NCBI RefSeq assembly: GCF_009696175.1
Contig: NZ_VUMM01000022.1
Location: 1 to 32,158, forward strand
Length of the DNA: 32,158 nt
Source: Floccifex porci
GTDB taxonomy: Bacteria > Bacillota_I > Bacilli_A > Erysipelotrichales > Erysipelotrichaceae
Reading direction: 5' to 3'
This document shows, piece after piece, positions 24,932-32,158 of the stretch. The notes below the pieces were generated by a model. It was not told where the DNA came from. It searched no databases and saw nothing but the letters and a program-made list of their open reading frames with translations. The stretch's first letter is position 1, and each line of letters starts with the position of its first letter. Made by a program: the position numbers and the translations under genes.

Positions 24932-25594
24932 TTATTCATACATACCTTTGAACTGTTTCATGTATTTTCTTGAGATGGGTACGTATGTTCCATCCACTAA
25001 CTGAATTTTATCTCTGGTAACTGTTTTAAAATGATTTTTGTTTACTAAAAAAGAAACATGTATCCGTATAAAATCTTCAATGACTTCTTCTTCAAAGTCA
25101 TCAATGTGTTTATACGTTATCCACGTTTCTCCATTTTTCATATGAATAATTGTTCTTCTTTTATCTCTTTCAAAATATAAAATATCTTTAGCTTTCTGTA
25201 CAATCAATGTACTTTTCCAGCTAAAATATACAAATTTTTCGTTCTGAAACCGATTTTCACATAATTTTAAAGCTTGTTCTACATAAGATAAATCTTCTTT
25301 AAATATAAATGAAATATGTTCCACTTCATATACTTTATAAGAATCATGTAGATCATCACTCACAAATACGATTCCAATATTCTGAAACTTTTCTTTAATT
25401 TCTTTACTTTTTTCTAACCAGTTTTCTAAACTTAAATCAATAAAAATACAGTCAATACAAAAATTACGCCTATTCTTTAAAAAACTATCAAAAGTACTAT
25501 ATTTTTGAATAATTGATGTATCGAGTAATGTATCAACTTTCTCCGATATTTTATTCAATAATAAATGATCTTTTGATATAATCCCCACATTCAC
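24932..25594 (-). CDS. LytTR-type response regulator within the capsule operon
   Basis: 220 aa. Residues 1-115 look like a divergent receiver domain. The acceptor position is probably the Asp in CIDCIFIDLSLENW, and VFVSDD follows. Residues about 130-218 are a LytTR DNA-binding domain: ILYFERDKRRTIIHMKNGE, FIRIHVSFLVNKNHF, and the closing VPISRKYMKQFK. The start is GTG with AGAGGTGA upstream, 17 bases after the sugar-transferase stop, so it belongs to the operon. No histidine kinase is nearby. It may set capsule expression by cell density or peptide signal; that is inference. Confidence 0.85.
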   Translation of the reverse strand: MNVGIISKDHLLLNKISEKVDTLLDTSIIQKYSTFDSFLKNRRNFCIDCIFIDLSLENWLEKSKEIKEKFQNIGIVFVSDDLHDSYKVYEVEHISFIFKEDLSYVEQALKLCENRFQNEKFVYFSWKSTLIVQKAKDILYFERDKRRTIIHMKNGETWITYKHIDDFEEEVIEDFIRIHVSFLVNKNHFKTVTRDKIQLVDGTYVPISRKYMKQFKGMYE

Positions 25595-25611
25595 ACTAGG
25601 TCACCTCTTCT

Positions 25612-26967
25612 CTACTTAGCCCCTAATTTTTGAAATACGGTTTTAAAAGTACGTACCAGTAACTGTATATCTAAATCAATGTTCCAGTTACGATAGTAAT
25701 ATTCATCCAGTTCCAGTCTTTCATCAAAGCCAATTTCACTTCTTCCATGTGTTTGCCACATTCCTGTAATTCCCGGTTTGGATTTGATGATGGTGGAATA
25801 GGATTCTTTCATATCTTCAATTTCTCTGAATAAATAAGGTCTTGGTCCAATTAAAGACATATCTCCTTTTAATACATTGATAAACTGTGGAAATTCATCC
25901 AGTGAACTTTTTCTTAAGAAGTTTCCAGCTTTGGTTACCCTTGGATCGTTTTCCAGTTTCTTATTGGTCAGATATTCTTCTTTAATAGCTGGATCGTTTT
26001 CCATCAGTTCTTCCAGTATCTTTTCCGCTCCGACGACCATCGATCGATATTTATACATCTTAAAGGCTTTCCCGTCTTTTCCGATTCGATCCTGTGTAAA
26101 GAAGATTGGTCCCTTATCCTTACATTTTCGATTGTAGATCCAGACAAAGATCGTTAATGGAATCAGTATCAGACAGCCAGCCAGTCCAGCGGCTATATCA
26201 ATGCATCGTTTCAGAAACAGATCCACAATTGAACTGTCTCCTGTGGATGTATTGACCAGTACCAGTCCATCAAAGTTCTGCGGTTTTGAATTAAACGTAA
26301 ACTGTCCTTCAATATGGGGTACATATTTGATGTTGTTTACTTTATCTTCCACTAAAGAAATCAGATAGTTCATCTCTTTCTTAGATAGTCCTGGAATGGT
26401 AAAGATACAGGAATCGATACAGTTTCTTTTTAAATAATCCTGTACATCTCTCAAGAAAATAATTTTATCTTCATTAACCAATGCATCCTGTTTATGAGTG
26501 ATCTTCTCACTTTCATTGCAGTTCACAAAGGCTTCAACTTCCATCATTGAAAAACGATTCCCATTGATGACTCTCTCTACTTCTCTGGCATTTTTTCCAA
26601 TCCCAAACACAAGGATGCGATTTTTATATCTATCTCTCAATCGGATTCTTATTGTTCTTGTACAGACTATTACCAATATAAAAGAACAAATAGTCATCAG
26701 AATCAGTTTTAATACATAATAAAATGTATACATGGTACGTGGTGCAATGATAAAACAGAAGACAAAATACAGGATATGGGATTTGATCAGCAAGTTGATC
26801 TCATCCCATATCAGTATTGAATTTCCTTTATATCTTCCACTCATATACTGGACCACAAAATAAGCCAGTAAATATTTTCTCCAGTAGATATTAAACTGAA
26901 AAATATATAATAATAAACAGGTCAGAATCATTTCACATATGATTTCTACCTTACTTATCTTATTCAC
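25612..26967 (-). CDS. Initiating phosphoglycosyltransferase (undecaprenyl-phosphate sugar transferase)
   Basis: 451 aa. Four N-terminal hydrophobic helices (about 10-110) and a cytosolic Rossmann-like region (about 115-235, VFGIGKNAREVERVINGN) precede a membrane re-entrant helix and the bacterial sugar-transferase domain (about 250-451). That domain shows KMYKYRSMV, FLRKSSLDEFPQFINVLKGD, MSLIGPRPYL, and KPGITGMWQTHGRSE. It places the first sugar-phosphate on undecaprenyl phosphate, so it commits the pathway. WbaP/CpsE-type enzymes use glucose or galactose; which one applies here is not clear. The start is GTG with AAGGA eight bases upstream. Confidence 0.95.
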   Translation of the reverse strand: MNKISKVEIICEMILTCLLLYIFQFNIYWRKYLLAYFVVQYMSGRYKGNSILIWDEINLLIKSHILYFVFCFIIAPRTMYTFYYVLKLILMTICSFILVIVCTRTIRIRLRDRYKNRILVFGIGKNAREVERVINGNRFSMMEVEAFVNCNESEKITHKQDALVNEDKIIFLRDVQDYLKRNCIDSCIFTIPGLSKKEMNYLISLVEDKVNNIKYVPHIEGQFTFNSKPQNFDGLVLVNTSTGDSSIVDLFLKRCIDIAAGLAGCLILIPLTIFVWIYNRKCKDKGPIFFTQDRIGKDGKAFKMYKYRSMVVGAEKILEELMENDPAIKEEYLTNKKLENDPRVTKAGNFLRKSSLDEFPQFINVLKGDMSLIGPRPYLFREIEDMKESYSTIIKSKPGITGMWQTHGRSEIGFDERLELDEYYYRNWNIDLDIQLLVRTFKTVFQKLGAK

Positions 26968-26996
26968 TTCAAATTCCTTCTCTTCTCTTTTTTTAT

Positions 26997-28493
26997 TTAT
27001 TCAGATGTCGCATCTTTTGAATTGACATAGGGAGGTGTTTCTCCATTCATGATGGATTGAATATCCGCTTTGGCATTATTGATCGTTGTTTCATCCGGAT
27101 ACATGACATAGGCATAGTCTCCCAGTTCATACGCAAAGTCGGTTCCTCCCGATCCATTTAAACTGTACGTATAGATTGACCAGGATCCTCCTTCATTTAA
27201 CTGCTGTTTAACCAGGGCAAAAACCTGATTCATATCCATATTGGTCTGAATGAGATCCGACATCGTTTCCATGATTTCAGAGAAATTACTTAATAAGGCA
27301 GGAGAAACCATCTTTTTAATAATGGCGGTCAATACCTGCATCTGGTTCTTTCCTCTCTGTCGGTCTCCGTCGCTGTAGGCATATCGTTCTCTGGCATATC
27401 CCAATGCGCATTCTCCATTTAAGTGGTTATTTCCTTCATAAACGGTACATGTTGTATTCCCATTCCCAACATTTTCAATGGTCTGTGAAGAATAGATATC
27501 AATTCCATCCAAAAGATCTACGATGGTTCTTACCGTCTTGAAATTGACTCTTACGTTATAGTTGATTTCAATGGACAGCAGATTTTCAATGGTTCTTTCC
27601 GTTGTTGCCACTCCATGCCATCCGGTATGGGTCAGCTTATCTTTCTGTCCGTTTCCGCATCCTGCCGAAGCATCGCATACCGTTGTGACATAATAGTCTC
27701 TTGGTATGGACAACATAAAGATCTGTTTCGTTGTCGGATTGACGGTAATGACCATATTGACATCGCTTCTGGAATCTCCATCATCAAAGCCTTCTGTTCT
27801 TGTATCGATTCCACTGATCAGTACGCTGAATGGTTCTTTGATGACATCAATATCCTCTACAGTATTTTCCTTATCGACATAGTAGATATAGCTGTATACT
27901 TCTCTTATATCGTCTTCAAAATTCTCAAAGCCTTCATAGTCTTCAATGGTATCCAGATACATCTGATCGATACAGATACAGTCAATGGCCTGTCCTTTAA
28001 AATCCTTTACCAGTTCAATCGAAGATGTATATTCTTTGATCTCGATTTCCTGGTTCAGTTTATTCAGACAGATATCGACATTTTCTCGATTGTTGTTTGT
28101 CAGGATTCCAATCGTTCTTCCCTTCAGATCTTTCTCTTCCTTAACTGCACTCATCTTTAAAGCATAGATACTGATGATCTTTTTTGTCTTTGTATCGCTA
28201 GTTGAAATCTTCATAATGGAATCCACTGTTTCTGTAATATATTTGATTCCAAATCCGGAAGTAAAGATCAATACAATCGATAAGATACAGGCAATGATTT
28301 TTGTGAACAGTTTCTTTGCCTTAACCCACAACAGTACGCTTAATAAACAGACACATAAAAAGGCCACACATAGTGGCACTAAGATTTTTATTGGCAGGAT
28401 ATCGATCTGTATGATCTTAAATAAAAATACAATACTTAAAATCAGTACGATGATACTGATATACGTTCCTGGATTCTTTAATAACTTTTTCAT
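26997..28493 (-). CDS. LCP-family ligase of the capsule operon
   Basis: 498 aa with the same architecture as the protein at 8682-10133: three hydrophobic helices, an extra extracytoplasmic domain (about 100-205, DLKGRTIGILTNNN ... DCICIDQMYLD), then the LCP domain. The catalytic signatures are LISGIDTRTEGFDDGDSRSD, LSIPRDYY and RERYAYSDGDRQRGKNQ. Within the capsule operon it should attach finished polymer to peptidoglycan. Its ATG overlaps the lipoprotein stop by one base (TAATG), so the pair is translationally coupled. Confidence 0.94.
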   Translation of the reverse strand: MKKLLKNPGTYISIIVLILSIVFLFKIIQIDILPIKILVPLCVAFLCVCLLSVLLWVKAKKLFTKIIACILSIVLIFTSGFGIKYITETVDSIMKISTSDTKTKKIISIYALKMSAVKEEKDLKGRTIGILTNNNRENVDICLNKLNQEIEIKEYTSSIELVKDFKGQAIDCICIDQMYLDTIEDYEGFENFEDDIREVYSYIYYVDKENTVEDIDVIKEPFSVLISGIDTRTEGFDDGDSRSDVNMVITVNPTTKQIFMLSIPRDYYVTTVCDASAGCGNGQKDKLTHTGWHGVATTERTIENLLSIEINYNVRVNFKTVRTIVDLLDGIDIYSSQTIENVGNGNTTCTVYEGNNHLNGECALGYARERYAYSDGDRQRGKNQMQVLTAIIKKMVSPALLSNFSEIMETMSDLIQTNMDMNQVFALVKQQLNEGGSWSIYTYSLNGSGGTDFAYELGDYAYVMYPDETTINNAKADIQSIMNGETPPYVNSKDATSE

Positions 28494-29047
28494 TAGATTG
28501 AATACGAAGAAGTTGCGACAAAACTATTTGGATCTACGGTTGTAACATAGGTTACTCCTTCTCCAAAATCAAAGCGAACCACCAGCTGACCTTCTTCCAT
28601 CGTTACCTGAACATTTTGAGGAGCGCTTGTATCAATTCCCATATTGATACAGGCAGCTTCCAAGGCTCTCTGTTTTGCATCCTCAGAAATTTCATCTTTC
28701 TTTTCTTCGGCTGGTTTTTCTTCGGCTGGTTTTTCTTCAGGCTCCGGTTGAACTTCTTCTTCCTCTTTCTTTTCTTCTTCTACGTTTTCATTGGCAATGG
28801 ATTGATAGTCTCTATCTTTAATTCGACCATCTTTACCAATTTTGTATTCATAATGACCCGTAGCCGTTTCAAATATAATATAATAATTCCCTTTTTTTTC
28901 TTCCTTTGATAAAGAAGTAATTTCTTCTTTACTGACATTGGAATCGTCCATCGCAACAATGACACTGTCTTCTAAAGTCGCTTCGATTCCGCTTTGACAG
29001 GCACATAAAGAAAACAGACAAATCAGACATAAAATCAGCTTTTTCAT
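28493..29047 (-). CDS. Lipoprotein with two PepSY-like modules
   Basis: 184 aa. The signal peptide ends in the lipobox LCAC (Cys about 17), so it is lipid-anchored outside. Residues about 22-75 have the PepSY-like pattern VSKEEITSLSKEE ... FETATGHYEYKIGKDG. A Glu/Lys/Pro linker (about 88-120) contains a perfect 15-bp DNA repeat (28703-28732) encoding EEKPA units. Residues about 121-184 form a second module of similar length (ALEAACINMGID, QLVVRFDFGEG). The gene starts directly at the cpsD stop and overlaps the LCP start, so all three are coupled. PepSY-like domains often inhibit or chaperone enzymes; the role here is inferred only. Confidence 0.7.
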   Translation of the reverse strand: MKKLILCLICLFSLCACQSGIEATLEDSVIVAMDDSNVSKEEITSLSKEEKKGNYYIIFETATGHYEYKIGKDGRIKDRDYQSIANENVEEEKKEEEEVQPEPEEKPAEEKPAEEKKDEISEDAKQRALEAACINMGIDTSAPQNVQVTMEEGQLVVRFDFGEGVTYVTTVDPNSFVATSSYSI

Positions 29048-29758
29048 TTATTTTGATCTCCTTCTTTTCTTTTTGGGCTCATCTTCACCATAACCATAAT
29101 AGTTATAGTGTTTCTGTTCAAAATCTTCTACTTTTGTCAGACACACTCCCATCAGTTTGGCTCCATTTCGCTGCAGGTCTCTAACTGCTTCTCGAGCTCT
29201 TCTTTTATCGGTATCCTTAGCAGAAACCACAAACAGGGTTCCATCACTGGCATTGGCCACTGGAATCACATCCGAGCAGGCAGTGATTGGAGGACAGTCG
29301 ATTATGATAAAATCAAATTCCTGTCTGGCTACCTGTAAGAATCTGGCAAACCGATTGGAGCTTAACAGTTCCAGAGGATTAGGAACTCTGGATCCGGCTG
29401 ATAAAAAATACATCTGTCGTCCTGTTTTGGTCTGCAGCACTTTTAATTCTTCACTTTGAATTATGCTTGTATGTTCATCAAAATGGGACAATAGATTGGA
29501 CAATCCTGTCACATTGCTTGTTTTAAACATTCTATGCAGTGTACTGTTTCTTAGATCACAATCAATCAACAGTACATTTCGATATTTATCCGCACAGATT
29601 CTTGCCAGATTGGATGCGATCGTACTTTTTCCTTCATTTGGATTGGTACTGACCGTATTGATCACCTGAATGTTTTCATCCATTCTTGAAAATTCTATAT
29701 TGGTCCTTAACTGTCTATAGACTTCATCCAGATCAAACTGATTGATTTTCTTTGCCAT
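29048..29758 (-). CDS. cpsD: Bacterial tyrosine kinase CpsD/CapB
   Basis: About 236 aa. Walker A is STNPNEGKSTIASN (about 37-50), Walker A' VLLIDCDLR (about 62-70), and Walker B FIIIDCPP (about 143-150). A C-terminal tyrosine cluster HYNYYGYG precedes a basic tail. This BY-kinase autophosphorylates on the cluster and needs the membrane activator encoded by the Wzz-like gene. I use the ATG at 29758, which overlaps the cpsB stop as TGATG; AGGAGG lies just upstream. The cycle of phosphorylation by CpsD and dephosphorylation by CpsB sets chain length and export. Confidence 0.95.
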   Translation of the reverse strand: MAKKINQFDLDEVYRQLRTNIEFSRMDENIQVINTVSTNPNEGKSTIASNLARICADKYRNVLLIDCDLRNSTLHRMFKTSNVTGLSNLLSHFDEHTSIIQSEELKVLQTKTGRQMYFLSAGSRVPNPLELLSSNRFARFLQVARQEFDFIIIDCPPITACSDVIPVANASDGTLFVVSAKDTDKRRAREAVRDLQRNGAKLMGVCLTKVEDFEQKHYNYYGYGEDEPKKKRRRSK

Positions 29759-30525
29759 CAACTCTTCCTCCTGAAGAAACCTTTCTTTGGCTTCATTTCT
29801 TTTATATCCCTGTTGGATAAGATCGCATATGGATTTTCCACCATCAATAGCTCTGCATTTTCCTTACCCATTTTCTTCTCTACTTTTTCATATACATCAC
29901 TTAACACAGAAACTCTTCGACCACTGGCTCTATGACAGTCACTGGCAATCACATGTGCATATCCCTTTTTTAACAGTTCCCATGCATTCTTTTCAATTGT
30001 ACTTCCATGAATTCCTAATAAAGAAGAACGATTCACCTGAAAGACATATCCTTTTTCTTTCCAGTCTTCTATAATTTCAAGATCCAGACCATCCTGAAAA
30101 TATCGTTCCACATGAGCAATACATGGAACGTATCCTTTTACTTCAATTTCATATAAATATTCATTAAAATCTTCAATTTTATGAATGTCTTTTCGTACAT
30201 CAAATTCACACAATATATATCGACTCTGATTTAACGATTCAAATACATTTTCTTCTAAAAGCTGATATACATCTGCATTTAAAAACAATTCACAACCAAA
30301 AGCCAGCTGAATTCCATATTCATTTGATATCTTTCTGGCTTCTCTCTGTCTATTTCTAACTTCCTTAAATTTATCTTTATTCAGCTGATTTCCAATAAAA
30401 TGAGGAGTGGAACATATAATTTTGATCCCATCTTCTTTTGCCATCTGAAAAGCACTTCTCATTCCACTTTCATCTGGCATACCATCATCCAATCCCCATA
30501 CGATATGTGAATGAATATCGATCAT
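29758..30525 (-). CDS. cpsB: PHP-type protein tyrosine phosphatase CpsB/YwqE
   Basis: 255 aa. The metal-binding N-terminus MIDIHSHIVWGLDDG carries the first two histidines. STPHF, CELFL, AHVERY and IASDCHR supply the remaining PHP ligands. These manganese-dependent enzymes dephosphorylate the CpsD tyrosine cluster. AAAGGA precedes the ATG, which is one base after the Wzz stop. Confidence 0.95.
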   Translation of the reverse strand: MIDIHSHIVWGLDDGMPDESGMRSAFQMAKEDGIKIICSTPHFIGNQLNKDKFKEVRNRQREARKISNEYGIQLAFGCELFLNADVYQLLEENVFESLNQSRYILCEFDVRKDIHKIEDFNEYLYEIEVKGYVPCIAHVERYFQDGLDLEIIEDWKEKGYVFQVNRSSLLGIHGSTIEKNAWELLKKGYAHVIASDCHRASGRRVSVLSDVYEKVEKKMGKENAELLMVENPYAILSNRDIKEMKPKKGFFRRKS

Positions 30526-30526
30526 A

Positions 30527-31246
30527 TTAATCCTTTATCACTGGTAATTCACAGAATACCGGTAAATTCAAATATTTTTCTGCTTCTTCTTTTGATTTTA
30601 ATCTTGTATTTGTTAATACTTTTAAAACCACAATCAAAGCATCGATCACAAAACCAGCAGCAGCTCCGATTAAAATATTTTTCTTTACATTAGGACCACT
30701 TGGTTCATAAGACAATTTTGCCTTATCCACAATTTCAATATTTTTCAGATTTAAGTTTTCCTGCATTGTATCAATAAATACATTTACCATTGAATTGACT
30801 ATATTTTTTGATAATTTAGGATCCAATGTAGTGGCTTCCACCTTTACCAGTGTTGTATTTGTATCATTAGAAACTTCAATCTGATCTCTAAGATCTTCAA
30901 CGGATTCCATACCCGTTTGTTTTGCCACTTCCGATAGTATATTATCCTGTACAAGTAAAGCCATTACATTATTAACCAGTTTTTCATTTGAAGTCTGAGA
31001 TGTATAATCCACAACCCCACTTTCACTAATAGAAGGAGTTAAAAATATAGTGGAACTGGATGTATATTTTGGTGCAATAAAGAATTTTGATATCACACCG
31101 GCTAAAATGGCACATAAAATCACAATGACAACCAGTAAACCAAACTGTTTTTTGATAACCTGCCATATTTCCACTAAATCAATTTCTACATCTTCATTTT
31201 TATCTTCCTCTTGCCAGGAATTCACATTCATAAAATCTTGATTCAT
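30527..31246 (-). CDS. cpsC: Wzz/CpsC chain-length regulator and kinase activator
   Basis: 239 aa. A cytosolic acidic N-terminus contains DLVEIWQVIKKQ. Two transmembrane helices (about 36-57 and 188-208) flank an extracellular domain of about 130 residues. PKYTSSSTIFLTP after TM1 and PSGPNVKKNILIG before TM2 are typical of the Wzz family. Its C-terminal cytosolic segment LPVFCELPVIKD probably activates CpsD. It is the first gene after the LoaP-controlled terminator. The ribosome-binding site is AAAGGA with an additional AGAG. Confidence 0.94.
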   Translation of the reverse strand: MNQDFMNVNSWQEEDKNEDVEIDLVEIWQVIKKQFGLLVVIVILCAILAGVISKFFIAPKYTSSSTIFLTPSISESGVVDYTSQTSNEKLVNNVMALLVQDNILSEVAKQTGMESVEDLRDQIEVSNDTNTTLVKVEATTLDPKLSKNIVNSMVNVFIDTMQENLNLKNIEIVDKAKLSYEPSGPNVKKNILIGAAAGFVIDALIVVLKVLTNTRLKSKEEAEKYLNLPVFCELPVIKD

Positions 31247-31260
31247 TCTCTTTTCCTTTC

Positions 31261-31299
31261 ACTAAAAAATACTCTTCCCCCTAAATACAGGGAAAAGAG
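31261..31299 (-). terminator. Leader terminator of the capsule operon, probable LoaP target
   Basis: On the minus strand a 10-bp stem with two G-U pairs (31290-31299 with 31272-31281) has an 8-base loop, followed by U-AUUUUUU-AG. It lies between loaP and cpsC, 15 bases before the cpsC start. Read-through would be needed to express the locus, which is the role known for LoaP. Confidence 0.88.
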
Positions 31300-31328
31300 C
31301 CCATCTACTACACTATTGACCACACTTG

Positions 31329-31357
31329 AAAGAAGGCGGTAAACCTGTCTCTTCTTT
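31329..31357 (-). promoter_or_regulatory. Candidate LoaP-recognition hairpin
   Basis: A perfect 7-bp stem AAAGAAG/CTTCTTT (31329-31335 with 31351-31357) contains an internal loop and a 3-bp GGT/ACC apical stem. It lies 29 bases upstream of the leader terminator on the minus strand. LoaP is known to act through an RNA hairpin element in operon leaders; equating this one with it is inference from position. Confidence 0.5.
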
Positions 31358-31364
31358 TAAATGT

Positions 31365-31853
31365 TTACTCACTTACTGTAATGCCTGATTTCCATTGTTG
31401 ATTTTCAAAGAAATAAAGATCTAACCACAATAAACGATTATGACGATCCACTTTGGTCACATAGTCTTCAAATCCAACTAAAGGACCTGAATCAATTACT
31501 AATTTTTTATTTTCTAAATGTCCATAAGACATTCTTAAAATTCCTTTATCGTCCAATAAACGTTTAAGTACCGCAATTTCTTCTTTTGTTAAAGCAGAAG
31601 TCCCTTTATAACGAAGTTCTCTGATCAGTCCTTTTTTCACTTCCATATTCTGTATTAAAGAATAAAAAGAAACCTGATCCAGATTGCTTTCCACAAATAC
31701 ATAACCAGGAAACAAAGCTTTCAGAGCAAGTCCATCTATATCTCTTCGATAGTACTCAAATTTCGGACTGTATGCCTTTAATCCTTCCCTCTCTAATAAG
31801 GATACAAGTACATCCTGATTCTGCATCTGAACAAACAAAATATAATAATTCAT
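31365..31853 (-). CDS. loaP: LoaP-type NusG-family antiterminator
   Basis: About 162 aa. The N-terminal NGN domain (about 1-100) has YYILFVQMQNQD, then LFPGYVFVES as in NusG/RfaH. A linker is followed by a short KOW-like domain (GPLVGFEDYVTKVDRHNRLL). It is the first gene of a polysaccharide operon with an intrinsic terminator in the following leader, the setting in which LoaP proteins act in Bacillota. It should travel with RNA polymerase and carry it past terminators, perhaps including those near 24.8 kb. I use the ATG at 31853; a TTG two codons upstream is too close to the weak AGGG site. Confidence 0.88.
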   Translation of the reverse strand: MNYYILFVQMQNQDVLVSLLEREGLKAYSPKFEYYRRDIDGLALKALFPGYVFVESNLDQVSFYSLIQNMEVKKGLIRELRYKGTSALTKEEIAVLKRLLDDKGILRMSYGHLENKKLVIDSGPLVGFEDYVTKVDRHNRLLWLDLYFFENQQWKSGITVSE

Positions 31854-31859
31854 AATCAA

Positions 31860-32042
31860 CCCTGACTTATCAATCCCATTTATTTTATCAAATTTCTTAT
31901 ATCGAGATATGACATCTTTTTACACCAAATGTTTGATTTATTACATTTAAAAGTTATTAATTAAGCAATTCTTTAATAAATGAATAAAAAACGACATTTT
32001 TCTTAAATTTTATTTAAATTTTATAAAACTTAAGAAATGATA
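31860..32042. other. AT-rich upstream region of loaP
   Basis: About 180 bases between loaP and the IS left end. They must contain the capsule promoter on the minus strand, but I could not pick a convincing -35/-10 pair. A 12-bp palindrome ATATCGAGATAT lies near 31902-31913. The rest is very AT-rich, with repeated AAATTTTAT-like words near 32007-32025. Confidence 0.35.
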
Positions 32043-32158
32043 TGTACCCTCCAAACTGGACAATAAGCCAGTAAGGAGGGTTTTTATATGAAGTATACAT
32101 GGCAGTTTAAACTTGAATGTGTAAAGAATTATAAGAAAGGCATTACTACACCTGTACC
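32043..32158 (+). mobile_element. Left end of an IS3-family insertion sequence
   Basis: The terminal inverted repeat begins TGTACCCTCCAAACTGGACA, the TG...TGGACA style of IS3/IS150-group ends. A short leader with AAGGAGG leads directly to a transposase orfA start. The element runs past the window edge, so its right end and target duplication cannot be seen. Confidence 0.82.
32088..32158 (+). CDS. IS3-family transposase OrfA, 5' end only
   Basis: The 23 complete codons begin KYTWQFKLECVKNYKKG, the start of the helix-turn-helix OrfA (InsE-like) of IS3-family elements, which binds the element ends. AAGGAGG lies nine bases upstream. It is cut by the window edge, so the orfB catalytic part is outside. 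Confidence 0.8.
   Translation, partial: MKYTWQFKLECVKNYKKGITTPV

Noticed and set aside
27615-28160. 181-codon open frame antisense to the capsule LCP gene
   Set aside because: It is a shadow of a clearly conserved gene and has no promoter or ribosome-binding site.
31860-32042. JUMPstart/ops element for RfaH-type control upstream of the capsule genes
   Set aside because: No ops-like GGCGGTAGC core is seen, and the antiterminator resembles LoaP rather than RfaH.

Overview
This is low-GC Bacillota DNA. AGGAGG-type ribosome-binding sites, intrinsic terminators, a TetR-controlled MMPL exporter, a CIRCE-like heat-shock operator, LCP proteins and a NusG paralog of LoaP type all point that way. The style of the genes suggests an Erysipelotrichia-like gut commensal, but that is inference and no marker gene settles it.

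Left third (1-11.5 kb, housekeeping and envelope). A decayed 51-codon remnant sits between two minus-strand terminators. Next is a TetR-controlled export cassette: a secreted heptad-repeat protein and an MMPL/RND transporter, divergent from tetR. Two identical TGAC-N5-GTCA palindromes sit at the two promoters, and the tetR message looks leaderless. Then comes a plus-strand proteostasis operon: ftsH, a membrane-anchored J-domain/TPR protein and a small zinc-ribbon membrane protein. It lies behind a CIRCE-like (HrcA) operator. An LCP-family cell-wall ligase, a HAD (Cof-type) phosphatase and a VanZ-family protein follow. A gene-poor stretch (11.54-12.26 kb) holds a dead HTH-type regulator, an unexplained 14-bp inverted repeat, and the terminator of the capsule operon.

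Right two thirds (12.26-31.86 kb, all minus strand): a capsule or exopolysaccharide locus, read from right to left. loaP (antiterminator) is followed by a leader with a hairpin and an intrinsic terminator. After it comes the conserved block: cpsC/wzz, cpsB (PHP phosphatase), cpsD (BY-kinase), a lipoprotein, an LCP ligase, the initiating phosphoglycosyltransferase and an orphan LytTR-type regulator. Two stacked hairpins or terminators separate this from the serotype-specific block: a nucleotidyltransferase, a two-subunit Alg14/Alg13-type glycosyltransferase, two GT4 enzymes, a DUF1919 protein, a GT32-like enzyme, the Wzy polymerase, a GT2 enzyme, a probable galactofuranosyltransferase, UDP-galactopyranose mutase (glf) and the Wzx flippase. 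glf plus the Galf-transferase-like enzyme imply galactofuranose in the polymer.

The strongest unusual signals are these. A G7 homopolymer in the DUF1919 gene puts the frame out by one; six Gs would extend the protein by a coherent 33-residue tail. The LoaP leader architecture is clear. The ftsH/J-protein operon has a CIRCE-like site. The tetR/MMPL intergenic region carries paired operators. The window ends inside the left end of an IS3-family insertion sequence, close upstream of loaP.
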